64,000 bases of DNA from Mesorhizobium sp. B2-7-2 (GCF_006440775.1 NZ_VFTZ01000010.1:62001-126000), one strand, 5' to 3'; positions 33,633 through 44,058 are shown, counted from the first letter of the stretch. Numbers and translations are program-made. The notes: generated by a model from the letters alone, not told the origin.

Positions 33633-36374
33633 ATGCAGACGGCTTTGAATCCGAAGTCCGGTCAAATATTAGGGGCAAGCACGGCCGCATTTACGGTCTG
33701 CTTCGCGGTCTGGACCATCTTCTCCATCATCGGCATTCGCATCCGCCAGGAACTCGGCCTCAGCGAGACGCAGTTCGGTCTGCTTGTCGGCACGCCCATC
33801 CTGACCGGTTCCCTGCTTAGGGTCGCGCTTGGCATCTGGACCGACCGCTACGGCGGACGGTTCGTCTTCACGGCGAACATGCTCGCGGCCGCGGTCGCGA
33901 CCTTCCTGCTGTCCTATGCTCACACCTATTCGCAGATGCTGGTCGCGGCTCTCGGCGTCGGCATCGCCGGCGGCTCCTTTTCGGTCGGCGTCGCCTATGT
34001 CTCGCGCTGGTTCCCGCCGCAAAGGCAAGGCACGGCGCTCGGTGTCTTCGGCGCCGGCAATGTTGGTGCCGCGGTCACCAAATTCCTCGCCCCCTTCGTG
34101 CTTGTCGCCTTCGGATGGCAGGCCGTGGCGCAGGTCTGGGCGGCTGCTCTCGTCGTCATGGCCGCCATCTTTTGGTTCACCACGGCAGATGACCCGGTCA
34201 TCGTCGAACGCCGGCGCTCGGGCATCAAGCCGCAAAGCGCCTGGCTCGAGCTAGAGCCTCTGAAGAACGTCCAGATTTGGCGTTTCGCGCTCTACTATTT
34301 CTTCGTCTTCGGCGCCTTCGTCGCGCTCGCGCTCTGGCTGCCGCAATATCTCATCAATGTCTACGGCCTCGACATCAAGAGGGCCGGCATGATCGCCGCC
34401 TTCTTCTCGGTGCCGGCGAGCGTGTTCCGCGCCTATGGCGGACACCTCTCGGACAGCTTCGGCGCGCGCCGCGTGCTCTATTGGACCTTCTTCGTCTCGG
34501 TCGCGGCGACCTTCGTGCTGTCCTATCCGCCGACCGACTATATCGTGCACGGCGTCAACGGCACGACGACATCCTTCCATATCGAGATGGGCCTTTTCGG
34601 CTTCATCGTTACGATCTTCGTGCTCGGCTTCTTCATGGCGCTCGGCAAGGCCGCCGTCTACAAGCACATCCCGGTCTATTATCCCGATCATGTCGGTTCG
34701 GTCGGCGGACTGGTCGGCATGATCGGCGGCCTCGGCGGCTTCGTGCTGCCGATCCTGTTCGGCTTGCTGCTCGACCTGACCGGCCTCTGGACGAGCTGCT
34801 TCATGGCGCTCTTCCTGCTGGTGACGGGCGCGCTGCTGTGGATGCATATGGCCATCCGCCAGATGGAGCGCGGAACCGTCGGCGAGGCCCTCGCCAAGCT
34901 GCCGCCGTTCCCCGAAATGCAGCAAATGCCGGAGCCGGTGGCAAAGACCCGAACGGGCGGCGCTCTTGCCGACTGGCGTCCGGAGGACAAGGCCTTCTGG
35001 GCTGAAACCGGCCGCCGCATCGCCAAGCGCAATCTGTGGCTGTCGATCCCGGCGCTGCTGCTTTCCTTCGCAATCTGGCAGGTGTGGTCGGTCGTGGTCG
35101 CCAAGCTTCCGCTGGTCGGCTTCACCTTCACCACCGACCAGCTGTTCTGGCTCGCCGCCCTGCCGGGGATTTCAGGGGCCACCCTGCGCATCTTCTATTC
35201 CTTCATGGTGCCGATCTTCGGCGGCAGGCTCTGGACGACGCTGACGACCTGGTCGCTCGTCATACCGGCGGTCGGCATCGGCTATGCGGTGCAGAACCCG
35301 GACACGCCCTATGTCGTGCTGCTGATCCTGGCGCTGCTGTGCGGCTTCGGCGGCGGCAACTTCGCTTCCTCCATGGCCAACATCTCCTTCTTCTTCCCGA
35401 AGGCGGAGAAGGGAAACGCGCTGGCGCTCAACGCCGGGCTCGGCAATCTCGGTGTCAGCGTCGTCCAGTTCGTGGTGCCGCTGGCGATCGCCACCGGAAT
35501 ATTCGGCTGGCTCGGCGGCGATCCGGCCATGGTCAAGGGACCGGCCGGCGATACGCCGCTCTGGCTGCAGAATGCCGGCTTCGTTTTCGTGCCATTTATC
35601 GTGCTTTCGGCCTTTGACGCCTGGTTCGGGATGAACGACATCGCTTCGGCCAAGGCGTCGTTCAGCGAGCAGGCCGTGATCTTCCAGCGCCGTCACAACT
35701 GGATCATGGCCTGGCTTTACACCGGTACTTTCGGATCCTTCATCGGCTATTCGGCCGGCTTCCCGCTGCTTTCGAAGATGCTGTTTCCGGACGTCAACGC
35801 GCTCCAATTCGCCTTCCTCGGCCCGCTCGTCGGCGCTCTATCGCGTTCAGGCACGGGCTGGCTTGCGGACAGATATGGCGGCGCGCGCGTCACCTTCTGG
35901 GCCTTTGTCGTGATGATCGCGGGCGTTGCGGGTGTCTTGTGGTTCATCGGCATCAAGGATCAGCCGGGCGCGTTCACGGGCTTCTTCGCTTCCTTCCTGC
36001 TTCTGTTCTTCGCCACCGGCGTCGGCAACGCCTCCACCTTCCAAATGATCCCGGTGATCATGGCCAAGGAGATGGGCCGCTTGTTTCCCAAGGCCAACGC
36101 GGAAGCGCGTCGCCAGCAGGCGGAGAAGGAGTCGGCCGCCATCACCGGCTTCACCTCGGCGATCGCCGCCTTCGGCGCCTTCTTCATCCCGAAGAGCTAC
36201 GGCAGTTCGATCGCGCTCACGGGCTCGCCGAACGCCGCGTTGTGGGCGTTCCTGCTGTTCTATGTGAGCTGCCTTGCCATCACCTGGGCTGTCTATACCC
36301 GCAAAGGCGGCCTTCTCCACGCCATCGAGCGCGCCAAGCGCGGCGCGGCCGCCCATACGGCCGCAGCCGAATAA
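33633..36374 (+). CDS. narK: Fused nitrate/nitrite transporter NarK1-NarK2
   Basis: 913-aa protein made of two complete MFS nitrate transporters. Half one is about residues 1-430, half two about 480-900, joined by a cytoplasmic linker (ADWRPEDKAFWAETGRRIAK). Each half carries the nitrate signature glycine run: FGAGNVGAAVTKFLAPF in the first, GLGNLGVSVVQFVVPL in the second. The fusion is known from Paracoccus and relatives, where one half is thought to act as nitrate/proton symporter and the other as nitrate/nitrite antiporter. AAGGAG precedes ATG 33633. First gene of the nar operon. Confidence 0.95.
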   Translation: MQTALNPKSGQILGASTAAFTVCFAVWTIFSIIGIRIRQELGLSETQFGLLVGTPILTGSLLRVALGIWTDRYGGRFVFTANMLAAAVATFLLSYAHTYSQMLVAALGVGIAGGSFSVGVAYVSRWFPPQRQGTALGVFGAGNVGAAVTKFLAPFVLVAFGWQAVAQVWAAALVVMAAIFWFTTADDPVIVERRRSGIKPQSAWLELEPLKNVQIWRFALYYFFVFGAFVALALWLPQYLINVYGLDIKRAGMIAAFFSVPASVFRAYGGHLSDSFGARRVLYWTFFVSVAATFVLSYPPTDYIVHGVNGTTTSFHIEMGLFGFIVTIFVLGFFMALGKAAVYKHIPVYYPDHVGSVGGLVGMIGGLGGFVLPILFGLLLDLTGLWTSCFMALFLLVTGALLWMHMAIRQMERGTVGEALAKLPPFPEMQQMPEPVAKTRTGGALADWRPEDKAFWAETGRRIAKRNLWLSIPALLLSFAIWQVWSVVVAKLPLVGFTFTTDQLFWLAALPGISGATLRIFYSFMVPIFGGRLWTTLTTWSLVIPAVGIGYAVQNPDTPYVVLLILALLCGFGGGNFASSMANISFFFPKAEKGNALALNAGLGNLGVSVVQFVVPLAIATGIFGWLGGDPAMVKGPAGDTPLWLQNAGFVFVPFIVLSAFDAWFGMNDIASAKASFSEQAVIFQRRHNWIMAWLYTGTFGSFIGYSAGFPLLSKMLFPDVNALQFAFLGPLVGALSRSGTGWLADRYGGARVTFWAFVVMIAGVAGVLWFIGIKDQPGAFTGFFASFLLLFFATGVGNASTFQMIPVIMAKEMGRLFPKANAEARRQQAEKESAAITGFTSAIAAFGAFFIPKSYGSSIALTGSPNAALWAFLLFYVSCLAITWAVYTRKGGLLHAIERAKRGAAAHTAAAE

Positions 36375-36388
36375 CCAGGGACAAAGCA

Positions 36389-39300
36389 ATGTCGCATTTT
36401 CTCGACCGGCTAACCTTCTTCCGCAAGACCGTCGACACCTTCTCCGACGGCCACGGGATCGTGACCAATGAGGACCGCTCCTGGGAAGACGGCTACCGCA
36501 AGCGCTGGCAGCACGACAAGATCGTGCGCTCCACTCATGGCGTGAATTGCACCGGCTCCTGCTCGTGGAAGATCTACGTCAAGGGCGGCATCGTCACGTG
36601 GGAGACGCAACAGACCGACTATCCGCGCACGCGGCCCGACCTGCCCAACCACGAGCCTCGCGGCTGCGCGCGCGGTGCCTCCTACAGCTGGTATCTCTAT
36701 TCCGGCGCCCGGGTGAAATACCCGATGATCCGCGGCCGGCTGTTGAAGCTGTGGCGGGCCGCCCGCGCCAAGATGCCGCCCGTCGCAGCCTGGGCCTCTA
36801 TCGTCGCAGATGCGGAAAAGCGCCAGTCCTACATCTCGATCCGCGGCCATGGCGGCTTCGTGCGCGCAACCTGGGACGAGGTGAACGAGCTCATCGCGGC
36901 GGCCAATGCCTATACGGTGAAGACCCATGGTCCCGACCGCGTCATCGGCTTCTCGCCGATCCCTGCCATGTCGATGGTCTCCTATGCGGCGGGCTCGCGC
37001 TATCTGTCGCTGATGGGCGGCGTGTGCATGTCGTTCTACGACTGGTACTGCGACCTGCCGCCGGCGAGCCCGCAGACATGGGGCGAGCAGACCGACGTTC
37101 CCGAGAGCGCCGACTGGTACAATGCCGGCTTCATCATCGTCTGGGGTTCCAACGTGCCGCAGACGCGCACGCCCGATGCGCACTTTTATACCGAGGTCCG
37201 TTACAAAGGCACCAAGAGCGCTGTCGTCAGCCCGGATTACGCCGAGGCGACCAAGTTTGCCGATATCTGGCTCAACCCCAAGCAAGGAACGGACGCCGCC
37301 TTAGCGCTGGCGATGGGGCATGTCATCCTTCGCGAATACTACCTCGATCGCACGGTGCCCTATTTCGACGACTACGCCCGCAAATACACCGACCTGCCAT
37401 TTCTGGTTCGCCTGACCGAACACGACGGCCGCCTCGTCCCCGAACGGCTGCTTCGCGCCTCCGAAATAGCCGGCGGCCTGGGCGAAACCAACAATCCGGA
37501 TTGGAAGACGGTTGCGATCGACGACAATACCAACGCTCTCGTGGCTCCGCGCGGCTCGATCGGCTATCGCTGGGGCGAGAATGCAAAATGGAACCTCGAG
37601 GAGAAGGACGGCAAGGGCCAGGACGTCCGCCTCAAGCTGACGCTTGCCGGCAAGAAGGCCGAGATCGCGGCTGTCGATTTTCCCTATTTCGGCGGTCGCG
37701 CCACCGAACATTTCGTCTCGACCGATCACGGTGAAATCCTCACCCGCAATCTGCCGATCCGGCGGATCAAGCTAGGCGACGGCTCGACGGTGGCGGTGGC
37801 CACCGTGCACGATCTGATGATGGCCAATTATGGCCTCGACCGCGGCTTTGGCGGCGATCACACGGCCAGCAGCTACGACGACGATGTGCCGTTCACGCCG
37901 GCCTGGGCGGAGCGCGTCACCGGTGTGAAACGCGATGCGATCGTCACCGTCGCACGCGAGTTCGCCACCAATGCGGAAAAGACCAACGGCCGCTCGATGG
38001 TGATCCTCGGCGCCGGCGTCAACCATTGGTACCATATGGACATGACTTACCGGGGGATCATCAATCTCCTGGTGTTCTGTGGCGCCATCGGCCAGTCGGG
38101 CGGCGGCTGGTCACACTATGTCGGACAGGAGAAGCTGCGGCCGCAGACCGGGTGGACGCCGCTTGCGTTCGCGCTCGACTGGAACCGGCCGCCCCGGCAC
38201 ATGAACTCGACCTCCTTCTTCTACGCTCAGACCGACCAGTGGCGCTACGAGACGCTCACGGCCGCGGAAATACTGTCGCCGACGGCGCCGGAGGGGGACT
38301 GGAACAAGAGCTTCATCGACTACAATGTCCGCGCCGAACGCATGGGCTGGCTGCCCTCGGCGCCGCAGCTCAGGCAGAATCCTCTGACGATCGCCACCCA
38401 GGCCAAGGCCGCCGGCCTCGAGCCAAAGGATTACGTCGCCAAAGCGCTGAAATCCGGCGAGCTGGAACTGTCCTGCCACGACCCGGACGATCCCGCCAAC
38501 TGGCCGCGCAACATGTTCGTCTGGCGTTCGAACCTGCTCGGCTCGTCGGGCAAGGGACATGAATATTTCCTCAAGCATCTGCTGGGTACGACGCATGGCG
38601 TGATGGGCAAGGATCTCGGGCCGGAAGGAGCGGTCCGCAACACGGAAGTCGTCTGGCACGAGACCGCGCCGCAAGGAAAGCTCGACCTGCTGGTGACGCT
38701 CGACTTCCGTATGTCGACCACCTGCGTCTACTCGGACATCGTGCTGCCGACGGCCACCTGGTACGAGAAGAACGACCTCAACACGTCCGACATGCATCCC
38801 TTCATCCATCCGCTCTCGGCGGCGGTGGATCCGGCCTGGGAGGCGCGCTCCGATTGGGAGATTTACAAGGGTCTCGCCAAGAGCTTCTCCGAAGTCGCGC
38901 CCGAGGTTCTGGGCATCGAGCAGGATGTGGTTCTTTCGCCTATCCAGCATGACAGCCCGGCCGAGATTGCCCAGGCCCTCGATGTCAAGGACTGGAAACT
39001 GGACGAAGTCGAGCCGATTCCGGGCAGGACGATGCCATCGGTGACGCTCGTCACTCGCGACTATCCCAATCTCTACGCCCAGTTCACGGCGCTTGGCCCG
39101 TTGATGACGAAAGTCGGCAATGGAGGCAAAGGCATCGCCTGGAACACCAAGCACGAAGTCGAGGCGCTTGGCGCGTTGAACGGCATTCATCTCGGCGGCG
39201 CGGCCAAGGGCCAGCCCAAGATCGAGACCGATATCGACGCCGGCGAGGTCATTCTGATGCTGGCGCCGGAGACCAATGGCGAGGTGGCGATCAAGGCCTG

Positions 39301-40132
39301 GGAAGCCCTGTCGGAAATCACCGGCCGGGAGCATGGCCACCTTGCCTTGCCGAAGGAAGACGAGAAGATCCGATTTCGCGATATCCAGGCGCAGCCGCGC
39401 AAGATCATCTCTTCGCCGACATGGTCCGGCATCGAAAGCGAGAAGGTCTGCTACAACGCCGGTTATACCAATGTCCACGAACTGATCCCCTGGCGGACAT
39501 TGACCGGCCGCCAGCAGCTCTACCAGGATCACCTCTGGATGCGGGCATTCGGCGAGGGTTTCGTCACGTGGAAGCCGCCGGTCGACCTCAAGACGATTTC
39601 CGCCGTCAAGGGGCTCAGGTCCAACGGCAACAAGGAGATCGTCCTCAACTTCATCACGCCCCACCAGAAATGGGGCATCCACTCCACCTACTCAGACAAT
39701 CTCTTGATGCTGACGCTCAATCGCGGCGGTCCGGTGGTGTGGATTTCCGAGGCCGACGCCAAGGCCGCTGACATCGTCGACAACGACTGGGTCGAGGTCT
39801 TCAATACCAACGGAGCACTCACGGCCCGCGCCGTCGTCTCCCAGCGTGTCAAGCCCGGCATGATGCTGATGTATCATGCCCAGGAAAAGATCGTGAACAC
39901 GCCCGGATCGGAAATGACGGGCAATCGTGGCGGCATTCACAACTCGGTCACCCGAACGGTGCTGAAGCCCACCCACATGATCGGCGGCTATGCCCAGCAG
40001 TCCTACGGCTTCAACTACTACGGAACCGTCGGTTCCAACCGCGATGAATTCATCGTCGTCCGCAAGATGGCGAATGTCGATTGGCTGGAAGAACCGCTCG
40101 CATCCCAGGCGCCGAAGGAGGCCGCAGAATGA
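36389..40132 (+). CDS. narG: Respiratory nitrate reductase alpha subunit NarG
   Basis: 1247-aa cytoplasm-facing Mo-bisMGD catalytic subunit (nitrate to nitrite). The FS0 cluster motif is HGVNCTGSCSW, with a further Cys in RGCARGASYSWYLY. The Mo-ligand region is YDWYCDLPPASPQTWGEQTD. No twin-arginine signal is present, as expected for NarG. Start 36389 (MSHFLDRLTFFRKTVDTFSD) is chosen since the longer open frame runs back into narK. It overlaps narH by 4 nt. Confidence 0.98.
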   Translation: MSHFLDRLTFFRKTVDTFSDGHGIVTNEDRSWEDGYRKRWQHDKIVRSTHGVNCTGSCSWKIYVKGGIVTWETQQTDYPRTRPDLPNHEPRGCARGASYSWYLYSGARVKYPMIRGRLLKLWRAARAKMPPVAAWASIVADAEKRQSYISIRGHGGFVRATWDEVNELIAAANAYTVKTHGPDRVIGFSPIPAMSMVSYAAGSRYLSLMGGVCMSFYDWYCDLPPASPQTWGEQTDVPESADWYNAGFIIVWGSNVPQTRTPDAHFYTEVRYKGTKSAVVSPDYAEATKFADIWLNPKQGTDAALALAMGHVILREYYLDRTVPYFDDYARKYTDLPFLVRLTEHDGRLVPERLLRASEIAGGLGETNNPDWKTVAIDDNTNALVAPRGSIGYRWGENAKWNLEEKDGKGQDVRLKLTLAGKKAEIAAVDFPYFGGRATEHFVSTDHGEILTRNLPIRRIKLGDGSTVAVATVHDLMMANYGLDRGFGGDHTASSYDDDVPFTPAWAERVTGVKRDAIVTVAREFATNAEKTNGRSMVILGAGVNHWYHMDMTYRGIINLLVFCGAIGQSGGGWSHYVGQEKLRPQTGWTPLAFALDWNRPPRHMNSTSFFYAQTDQWRYETLTAAEILSPTAPEGDWNKSFIDYNVRAERMGWLPSAPQLRQNPLTIATQAKAAGLEPKDYVAKALKSGELELSCHDPDDPANWPRNMFVWRSNLLGSSGKGHEYFLKHLLGTTHGVMGKDLGPEGAVRNTEVVWHETAPQGKLDLLVTLDFRMSTTCVYSDIVLPTATWYEKNDLNTSDMHPFIHPLSAAVDPAWEARSDWEIYKGLAKSFSEVAPEVLGIEQDVVLSPIQHDSPAEIAQALDVKDWKLDEVEPIPGRTMPSVTLVTRDYPNLYAQFTALGPLMTKVGNGGKGIAWNTKHEVEALGALNGIHLGGAAKGQPKIETDIDAGEVILMLAPETNGEVAIKAWEALSEITGREHGHLALPKEDEKIRFRDIQAQPRKIISSPTWSGIESEKVCYNAGYTNVHELIPWRTLTGRQQLYQDHLWMRAFGEGFVTWKPPVDLKTISAVKGLRSNGNKEIVLNFITPHQKWGIHSTYSDNLLMLTLNRGGPVVWISEADAKAADIVDNDWVEVFNTNGALTARAVVSQRVKPGMMLMYHAQEKIVNTPGSEMTGNRGGIHNSVTRTVLKPTHMIGGYAQQSYGFNYYGTVGSNRDEFIVVRKMANVDWLEEPLASQAPKEAAE

Positions 40133-41655
40133 AAATCCGCGCTCAGATCGCGATGGTGCTGAACCTCGATAAGTGCATCGGGTGTCACACCTGCTCCGTC
40201 ACCTGCAAGAACGTCTGGACCAATCGGGAAGGCGTCGAATACGCATGGTTCAACAATGTCGAGACCAAGCCGGGTGTCGGCTATCCCAAGGAATGGGAGA
40301 ACCAGCAGAAATGGAACGGCGGCTGGCGACGCAAGAAGAACGGGAAGATCGAGCCGAAGATCGGCGCCAAATGGCGCATCCTCGCCAACATCTTCGCGAA
40401 CCCCGATTTGCCGGAGATCGACGACTATTACGAGCCGTTCACCTTCGACTACCAGCATCTGCACACGGCGAAGGAATCCAAGGCTTTCCCCACGGCCCGT
40501 CCGCGCTCGGCCATCACCGGCGAGCGGATGGAGAAGATCGAATGGGGACCGAACTGGGAGGAGATCCTCGGCGGCGAGTTCGAGAAGCGGTCGAAGGACG
40601 TGAACTTCGAGGGCGTCCAGAAGGACATATACGGCCAGTTCGAAAACACCTTCATGATGTATCTGCCGCGGCTGTGCGAGCATTGCCTGAACCCCGCCTG
40701 CGCTGCGGTGTGCCCGTCAGGAGCCATCTACAAGCGCGAGGAGGACGGCATCGTCCTGATCGACCAGGACAAGTGCCGCGGCTGGCGCATGTGCGTCTCC
40801 GGCTGTCCCTACAAGAAGATCTACTACAACTGGTCGTCGGGAAAATCGGAGAAGTGCATCTTCTGCTTTCCGCGCATCGAGGCGGGGCAGCCGACGGTCT
40901 GCTCGGAAACCTGCGTCGGGCGCATCCGCTACCTCGGCGTGATCCTTTACAACGCCGACCGTATCGAAGCCGCGGCCAGCACTCCCGACGAGAAGGACCT
41001 CTATCAGGCGCAGCTCGATGTCTTCCTCGATCCGAACGATCCGGCGGTCATCGCCCAGGCCCGGGCCGACGGGATCCCCGACAACTGGCTGGAGGCGGCC
41101 AAATTGTCGCCGGTCTGGAAGATGGCGATGGAGTGGAAGATCGCCTTTCCGCTGCATCCGGAATACCGCACCCTGCCGATGGTCTGGTACGTTCCGCCGC
41201 TCTCGCCCATTCAGTCGGCGGCGGCCGCAGGCAAGATGGGTGTCGACGGCGACATGCCCGACGTGCGCAGCCTGCGCATCCCGCTCCAGTATCTCGCCAA
41301 CCTGCTGACGGCGGGCAATGAGGAGCCCGTGGCCCTCGCGCTCGAACGCATGCTGGCGATGCGCAGCTATATGCGGGCAAAGACGATCGACGGCCGCCTC
41401 GACGAGTCGATCGCGGCGCGGGTCGGCCTGACGGGCGCGGCCATCGACGAAATGTACAAGGTGATGGCGATCGCCAATTACGAGGATCGTTTCGTCATCC
41501 CGACATCGCACCGCGAATGGAGCGAGGACGCGCAGGACCTGCGTGGCTCCTGCGGCTTTTCCTTCGGCAACGGCTGCTCGGGCGGGTCCTCGGAGACGAA
41601 CCTCTTCGGCACCAAGCAGGCAAAGCGGCCGACAAACCCGATGGAGATCGCGTGA
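40129..41655 (+). CDS. narH: Respiratory nitrate reductase beta subunit NarH
   Basis: 508-aa iron-sulfur subunit carrying electrons from NarI haem to NarG. It has four ferredoxin-type motifs: CIGCHTCSVTC near the N-terminus, CEHCLNPACAAVCPSG, CRGWRMCVSGCPYKK (the Trp variant gives the [3Fe-4S] centre) and CIFCFPRIEAGQPTVCSETC. Overlaps narG (ATGA) and narJ (TGATG). Confidence 0.98.
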   Translation: MKIRAQIAMVLNLDKCIGCHTCSVTCKNVWTNREGVEYAWFNNVETKPGVGYPKEWENQQKWNGGWRRKKNGKIEPKIGAKWRILANIFANPDLPEIDDYYEPFTFDYQHLHTAKESKAFPTARPRSAITGERMEKIEWGPNWEEILGGEFEKRSKDVNFEGVQKDIYGQFENTFMMYLPRLCEHCLNPACAAVCPSGAIYKREEDGIVLIDQDKCRGWRMCVSGCPYKKIYYNWSSGKSEKCIFCFPRIEAGQPTVCSETCVGRIRYLGVILYNADRIEAAASTPDEKDLYQAQLDVFLDPNDPAVIAQARADGIPDNWLEAAKLSPVWKMAMEWKIAFPLHPEYRTLPMVWYVPPLSPIQSAAAAGKMGVDGDMPDVRSLRIPLQYLANLLTAGNEEPVALALERMLAMRSYMRAKTIDGRLDESIAARVGLTGAAIDEMYKVMAIANYEDRFVIPTSHREWSEDAQDLRGSCGFSFGNGCSGGSSETNLFGTKQAKRPTNPMEIA

Positions 41656-42353
41656 TGGCCCCGCATTCGAACAGAACCTTCAAGGCGCTCTCGGCGCTGC
41701 TTTCCTACCCGAGCGAGGAGCTTTGCGCGGCGATCCCTGAAATCGCCGCGGCGGTCGCGGCCGAGGGATTGGTGTCGGACGAAGCGGGCAGGCAGCTGCA
41801 GCCCTTGCTTGCCGATCTGGCCACACTGGATCTCTACGACCTGCAGGAGCGCTACGTCGAGTTGTTCGACAAGACGCGCCGTCACTCGCTGCATCTCTTC
41901 GAACACATCCACGGCGAGAGCCGAGATCGCGGCCAGGCCATGGTCGACCTTGCCGAACATTACCGGCGTGGCGGGCTTGTCGTCGCGGCAAACGAACTGC
42001 CCGACTTCATCCCGCTCTTCCTGGAGTTCCTCTCCGCTCGTCCGTTGGAAGAGGCGCGCGGCCTGCTCAATGAAGCCGCCCACATCTTCTCGCTGCTGGA
42101 GGAGCGGCTCGCCAAGCGCAACGGCGGCTATGCCGCCGTGTTCACGGCCATATGCTCGCTTGCCGGCAAGCCCGCCATGGTCGCGGACGCTGCCGAAATC
42201 GACGAGCCCGACGACCTGGCGGCTATCGACGCAGCCTGGGAGGAGACCGCCGTCGCATTCGGCCCCGGAAACGCGACGGACGGCTGTTCCGTCGACCGGC
42301 TGAGAATCCAGATGCGCGCCGCCAATCGCGATGCGCGCAACAATGCGGCCTGA
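41655..42353 (+). CDS. narJ: Nitrate reductase assembly chaperone NarJ
   Basis: 232-aa chaperone (TorD/NarJ fold) that holds apo-NarGH and helps insert the Mo-cofactor. The recognisable core is LSYPSEELCAAIPEI, then LYDLQERYVELFDKTRRHSL and HLFEHIHGESRDRG. It is coupled to narH by an overlapping stop/start. Confidence 0.95.
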   Translation: MAPHSNRTFKALSALLSYPSEELCAAIPEIAAAVAAEGLVSDEAGRQLQPLLADLATLDLYDLQERYVELFDKTRRHSLHLFEHIHGESRDRGQAMVDLAEHYRRGGLVVAANELPDFIPLFLEFLSARPLEEARGLLNEAAHIFSLLEERLAKRNGGYAAVFTAICSLAGKPAMVADAAEIDEPDDLAAIDAAWEETAVAFGPGNATDGCSVDRLRIQMRAANRDARNNAA

Positions 42354-42365
42354 CGGAGGCAAGCC

Positions 42366-43145
42366 ATGTCCGACACGATCAACCACGCGCTCTTTGGCTG
42401 GTATCCCTATTTCTGCCTGACGATCTTCCTGCTCGGCAGTCTGATCCGCTTCGATCGCGAGCAGTATACCTGGAAGACGGGTTCCTCCCAGCTGCTGCGG
42501 CGGCGCCAGCTCCGCTGGGGCTCCAACCTGTTCCATGTGGGCATCCTTGCGATCTTCGGCGGCCATTTCGTCGGCCTGCTGACACCGATCTGGGTGTTCG
42601 ATGCGCTCGGTGTTTCGCACAGCTTCAAACAGGGTCTTGCCATCACCGCCGGCGGCATCGCCGGTGTGGCCTGCTTCATCGGCATCGCGCTTCTTGCCCA
42701 TCGCCGGCTGTTCGATGCCCGCATCCGCAAAACGTCCGCGCCCGGCGACATCGCGATTTTGCTGCTGCTCTGGGTTCAGCTCGCGCTTGGCCTTTCGACC
42801 ATCTTCGTCTCGCTCGGCCACATGGACGGCCACGAGATGGTGAAATTCATGAACTGGGCGCAGGGCATTCTCACGTTGCAGCCGGCGGCCGCAGCCTATG
42901 TCGCCGACGTCAATCCGATCTTCAAGGCGCATCTGCTGCTCGGCATGACGATCTTCCTGGTCTTCCCGTTCACGAGGCTGGTTCATGTCTGGAGCGCGCC
43001 GGTCTGGTATCTCGGCCGTCCCGGCTACCAGGTTGTGCGCACACGCTTGTCGACCCGCCGGTCGCCCGCGCCGGTGCCGGTGGTGCGATCCGCCGCGCCG
43101 GCGAGGCGACCCGCCGCCATTCCTTCCCACCAGCCTGCGGAGTAG
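42366..43145 (+). CDS. narI: Respiratory nitrate reductase gamma subunit NarI
   Basis: 259-aa dihaem b membrane subunit that oxidises quinol. Five helices are visible. Haem-ligand His residues lie in SNLFHVGILAIFGGHFVGLL and in the later KAHLLLGM and TRLVHVWSAP segments. The C-terminus has an Arg/Pro/Ala-rich tail of about 35 residues, longer than in E. coli. Preceded by GGAGGCAAGCC. Confidence 0.96.
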   Translation: MSDTINHALFGWYPYFCLTIFLLGSLIRFDREQYTWKTGSSQLLRRRQLRWGSNLFHVGILAIFGGHFVGLLTPIWVFDALGVSHSFKQGLAITAGGIAGVACFIGIALLAHRRLFDARIRKTSAPGDIAILLLLWVQLALGLSTIFVSLGHMDGHEMVKFMNWAQGILTLQPAAAAYVADVNPIFKAHLLLGMTIFLVFPFTRLVHVWSAPVWYLGRPGYQVVRTRLSTRRSPAPVPVVRSAAPARRPAAIPSHQPAE

Positions 43146-43148
43146 ACC

Positions 43149-44048
43149 ATGGCCGCCCTCGTCATCGACCATTCGGCCGGGCGCAAATCGTCCGAACATC
43201 CGCACGAACACCGGCCCGCGACTCCCGACACGGCGCCGTCCCGCGAACGCGTGGCGATGCCGCCGGTGACCGTCAATGGTGTGGCGATATCGCGCAAGGC
43301 GATCGCCGCCGAGGTGCAGAATTTTCCCGCCCGCAATCCCGGCGAGGGCTGGCGTGCCGCGACCCGCGCGCTCGTCATCCGCGAGCTGCTCCTGCAGGAG
43401 GCCCGGCGTCTCGGTATCGCCCCCGAGCAGCAGGCCGATCAGGATGGACGCCGGGAGACCGTCGAAGACGCGCTGGTGCGCGGCCTGATCGAGCGCGAGG
43501 TCCAAGTTCCCGAGGCTGACGAGGTGATGCTGCAGCGCTTCTACGAGAACAATCTTCGCCGCTTCGTGACGCCGCCGCTCCTTGAAGCCGATCATATTCT
43601 CATAGCGGCTCGTCGCGATGACAAGGAGGCCTTTGCCGCCGCGCGTGAAAAGGCGCTGTCACTCAGATCCGGCCTGGCCGCGGCGCCCGCGCGTTTCGCG
43701 GCGCTGGCGCAAGACTGCTCGGATTGTCCATCGGCAACCGTTGGCGGCAGCCTCGGCCAGATCGGGCCGGGCGACACGACGCCGGAATTCGAGGCCGCTC
43801 TCGGCGATCTTGCGCCGGGTGAGATTTCTTCGCCGGTGGAGACGCGTTACGGCGTCCACCTCATTCGGCTGACGCGGCGCATCGATGGCCGCCAGCTTCC
43901 GTTCGAGCACGTGCGCGAACGCATTGCGTCCTACCTGGCCGAGCACGTCAGCCGGCAGGCGACGGCGCAATACGTCGCGCTGCTTGTCGGCCGGGCGGAC
44001 ATCGTCGGCATTGCCATCGACGGCGCATCCTCGCCGCTGGTGCAGTGA
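43149..44048 (+). CDS. PpiC/parvulin-type peptidyl-prolyl isomerase of the nar operon
   Basis: 299-aa protein. A helical N-terminal part (VNGVAISRKAIAAEVQNFPA) resembles NifM/SurA-like foldases. A parvulin domain lies at about 135-235 (ADHILIAARRDDKEAF, GGSLGQIGPGDTTPEFEAAL, TRYGVHLIRLTRR). No signal peptide is seen, so it probably works in the cytoplasm on NarGHI. The same gene order (narGHJI then a PpiC-type isomerase) occurs in Pseudomonas. It begins 3 bp after the narI stop. Confidence 0.9.
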   Translation: MAALVIDHSAGRKSSEHPHEHRPATPDTAPSRERVAMPPVTVNGVAISRKAIAAEVQNFPARNPGEGWRAATRALVIRELLLQEARRLGIAPEQQADQDGRRETVEDALVRGLIEREVQVPEADEVMLQRFYENNLRRFVTPPLLEADHILIAARRDDKEAFAAAREKALSLRSGLAAAPARFAALAQDCSDCPSATVGGSLGQIGPGDTTPEFEAALGDLAPGEISSPVETRYGVHLIRLTRRIDGRQLPFEHVRERIASYLAEHVSRQATAQYVALLVGRADIVGIAIDGASSPLVQ

Positions 44049-44058
44049 GGCGGATGCG

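Noticed and set aside
35939..36388. A long open frame extending narG 150 codons upstream
   Set aside because: It overlaps the intact 3' end of narK in another frame, has low-complexity Arg/Ser-rich translation, and NarG homology begins exactly at 36389.
41478..43595. A 705-aa minus-strand frame
   Set aside because: It lies antisense across narJ, narI and the isomerase gene, all of which have strong family matches.
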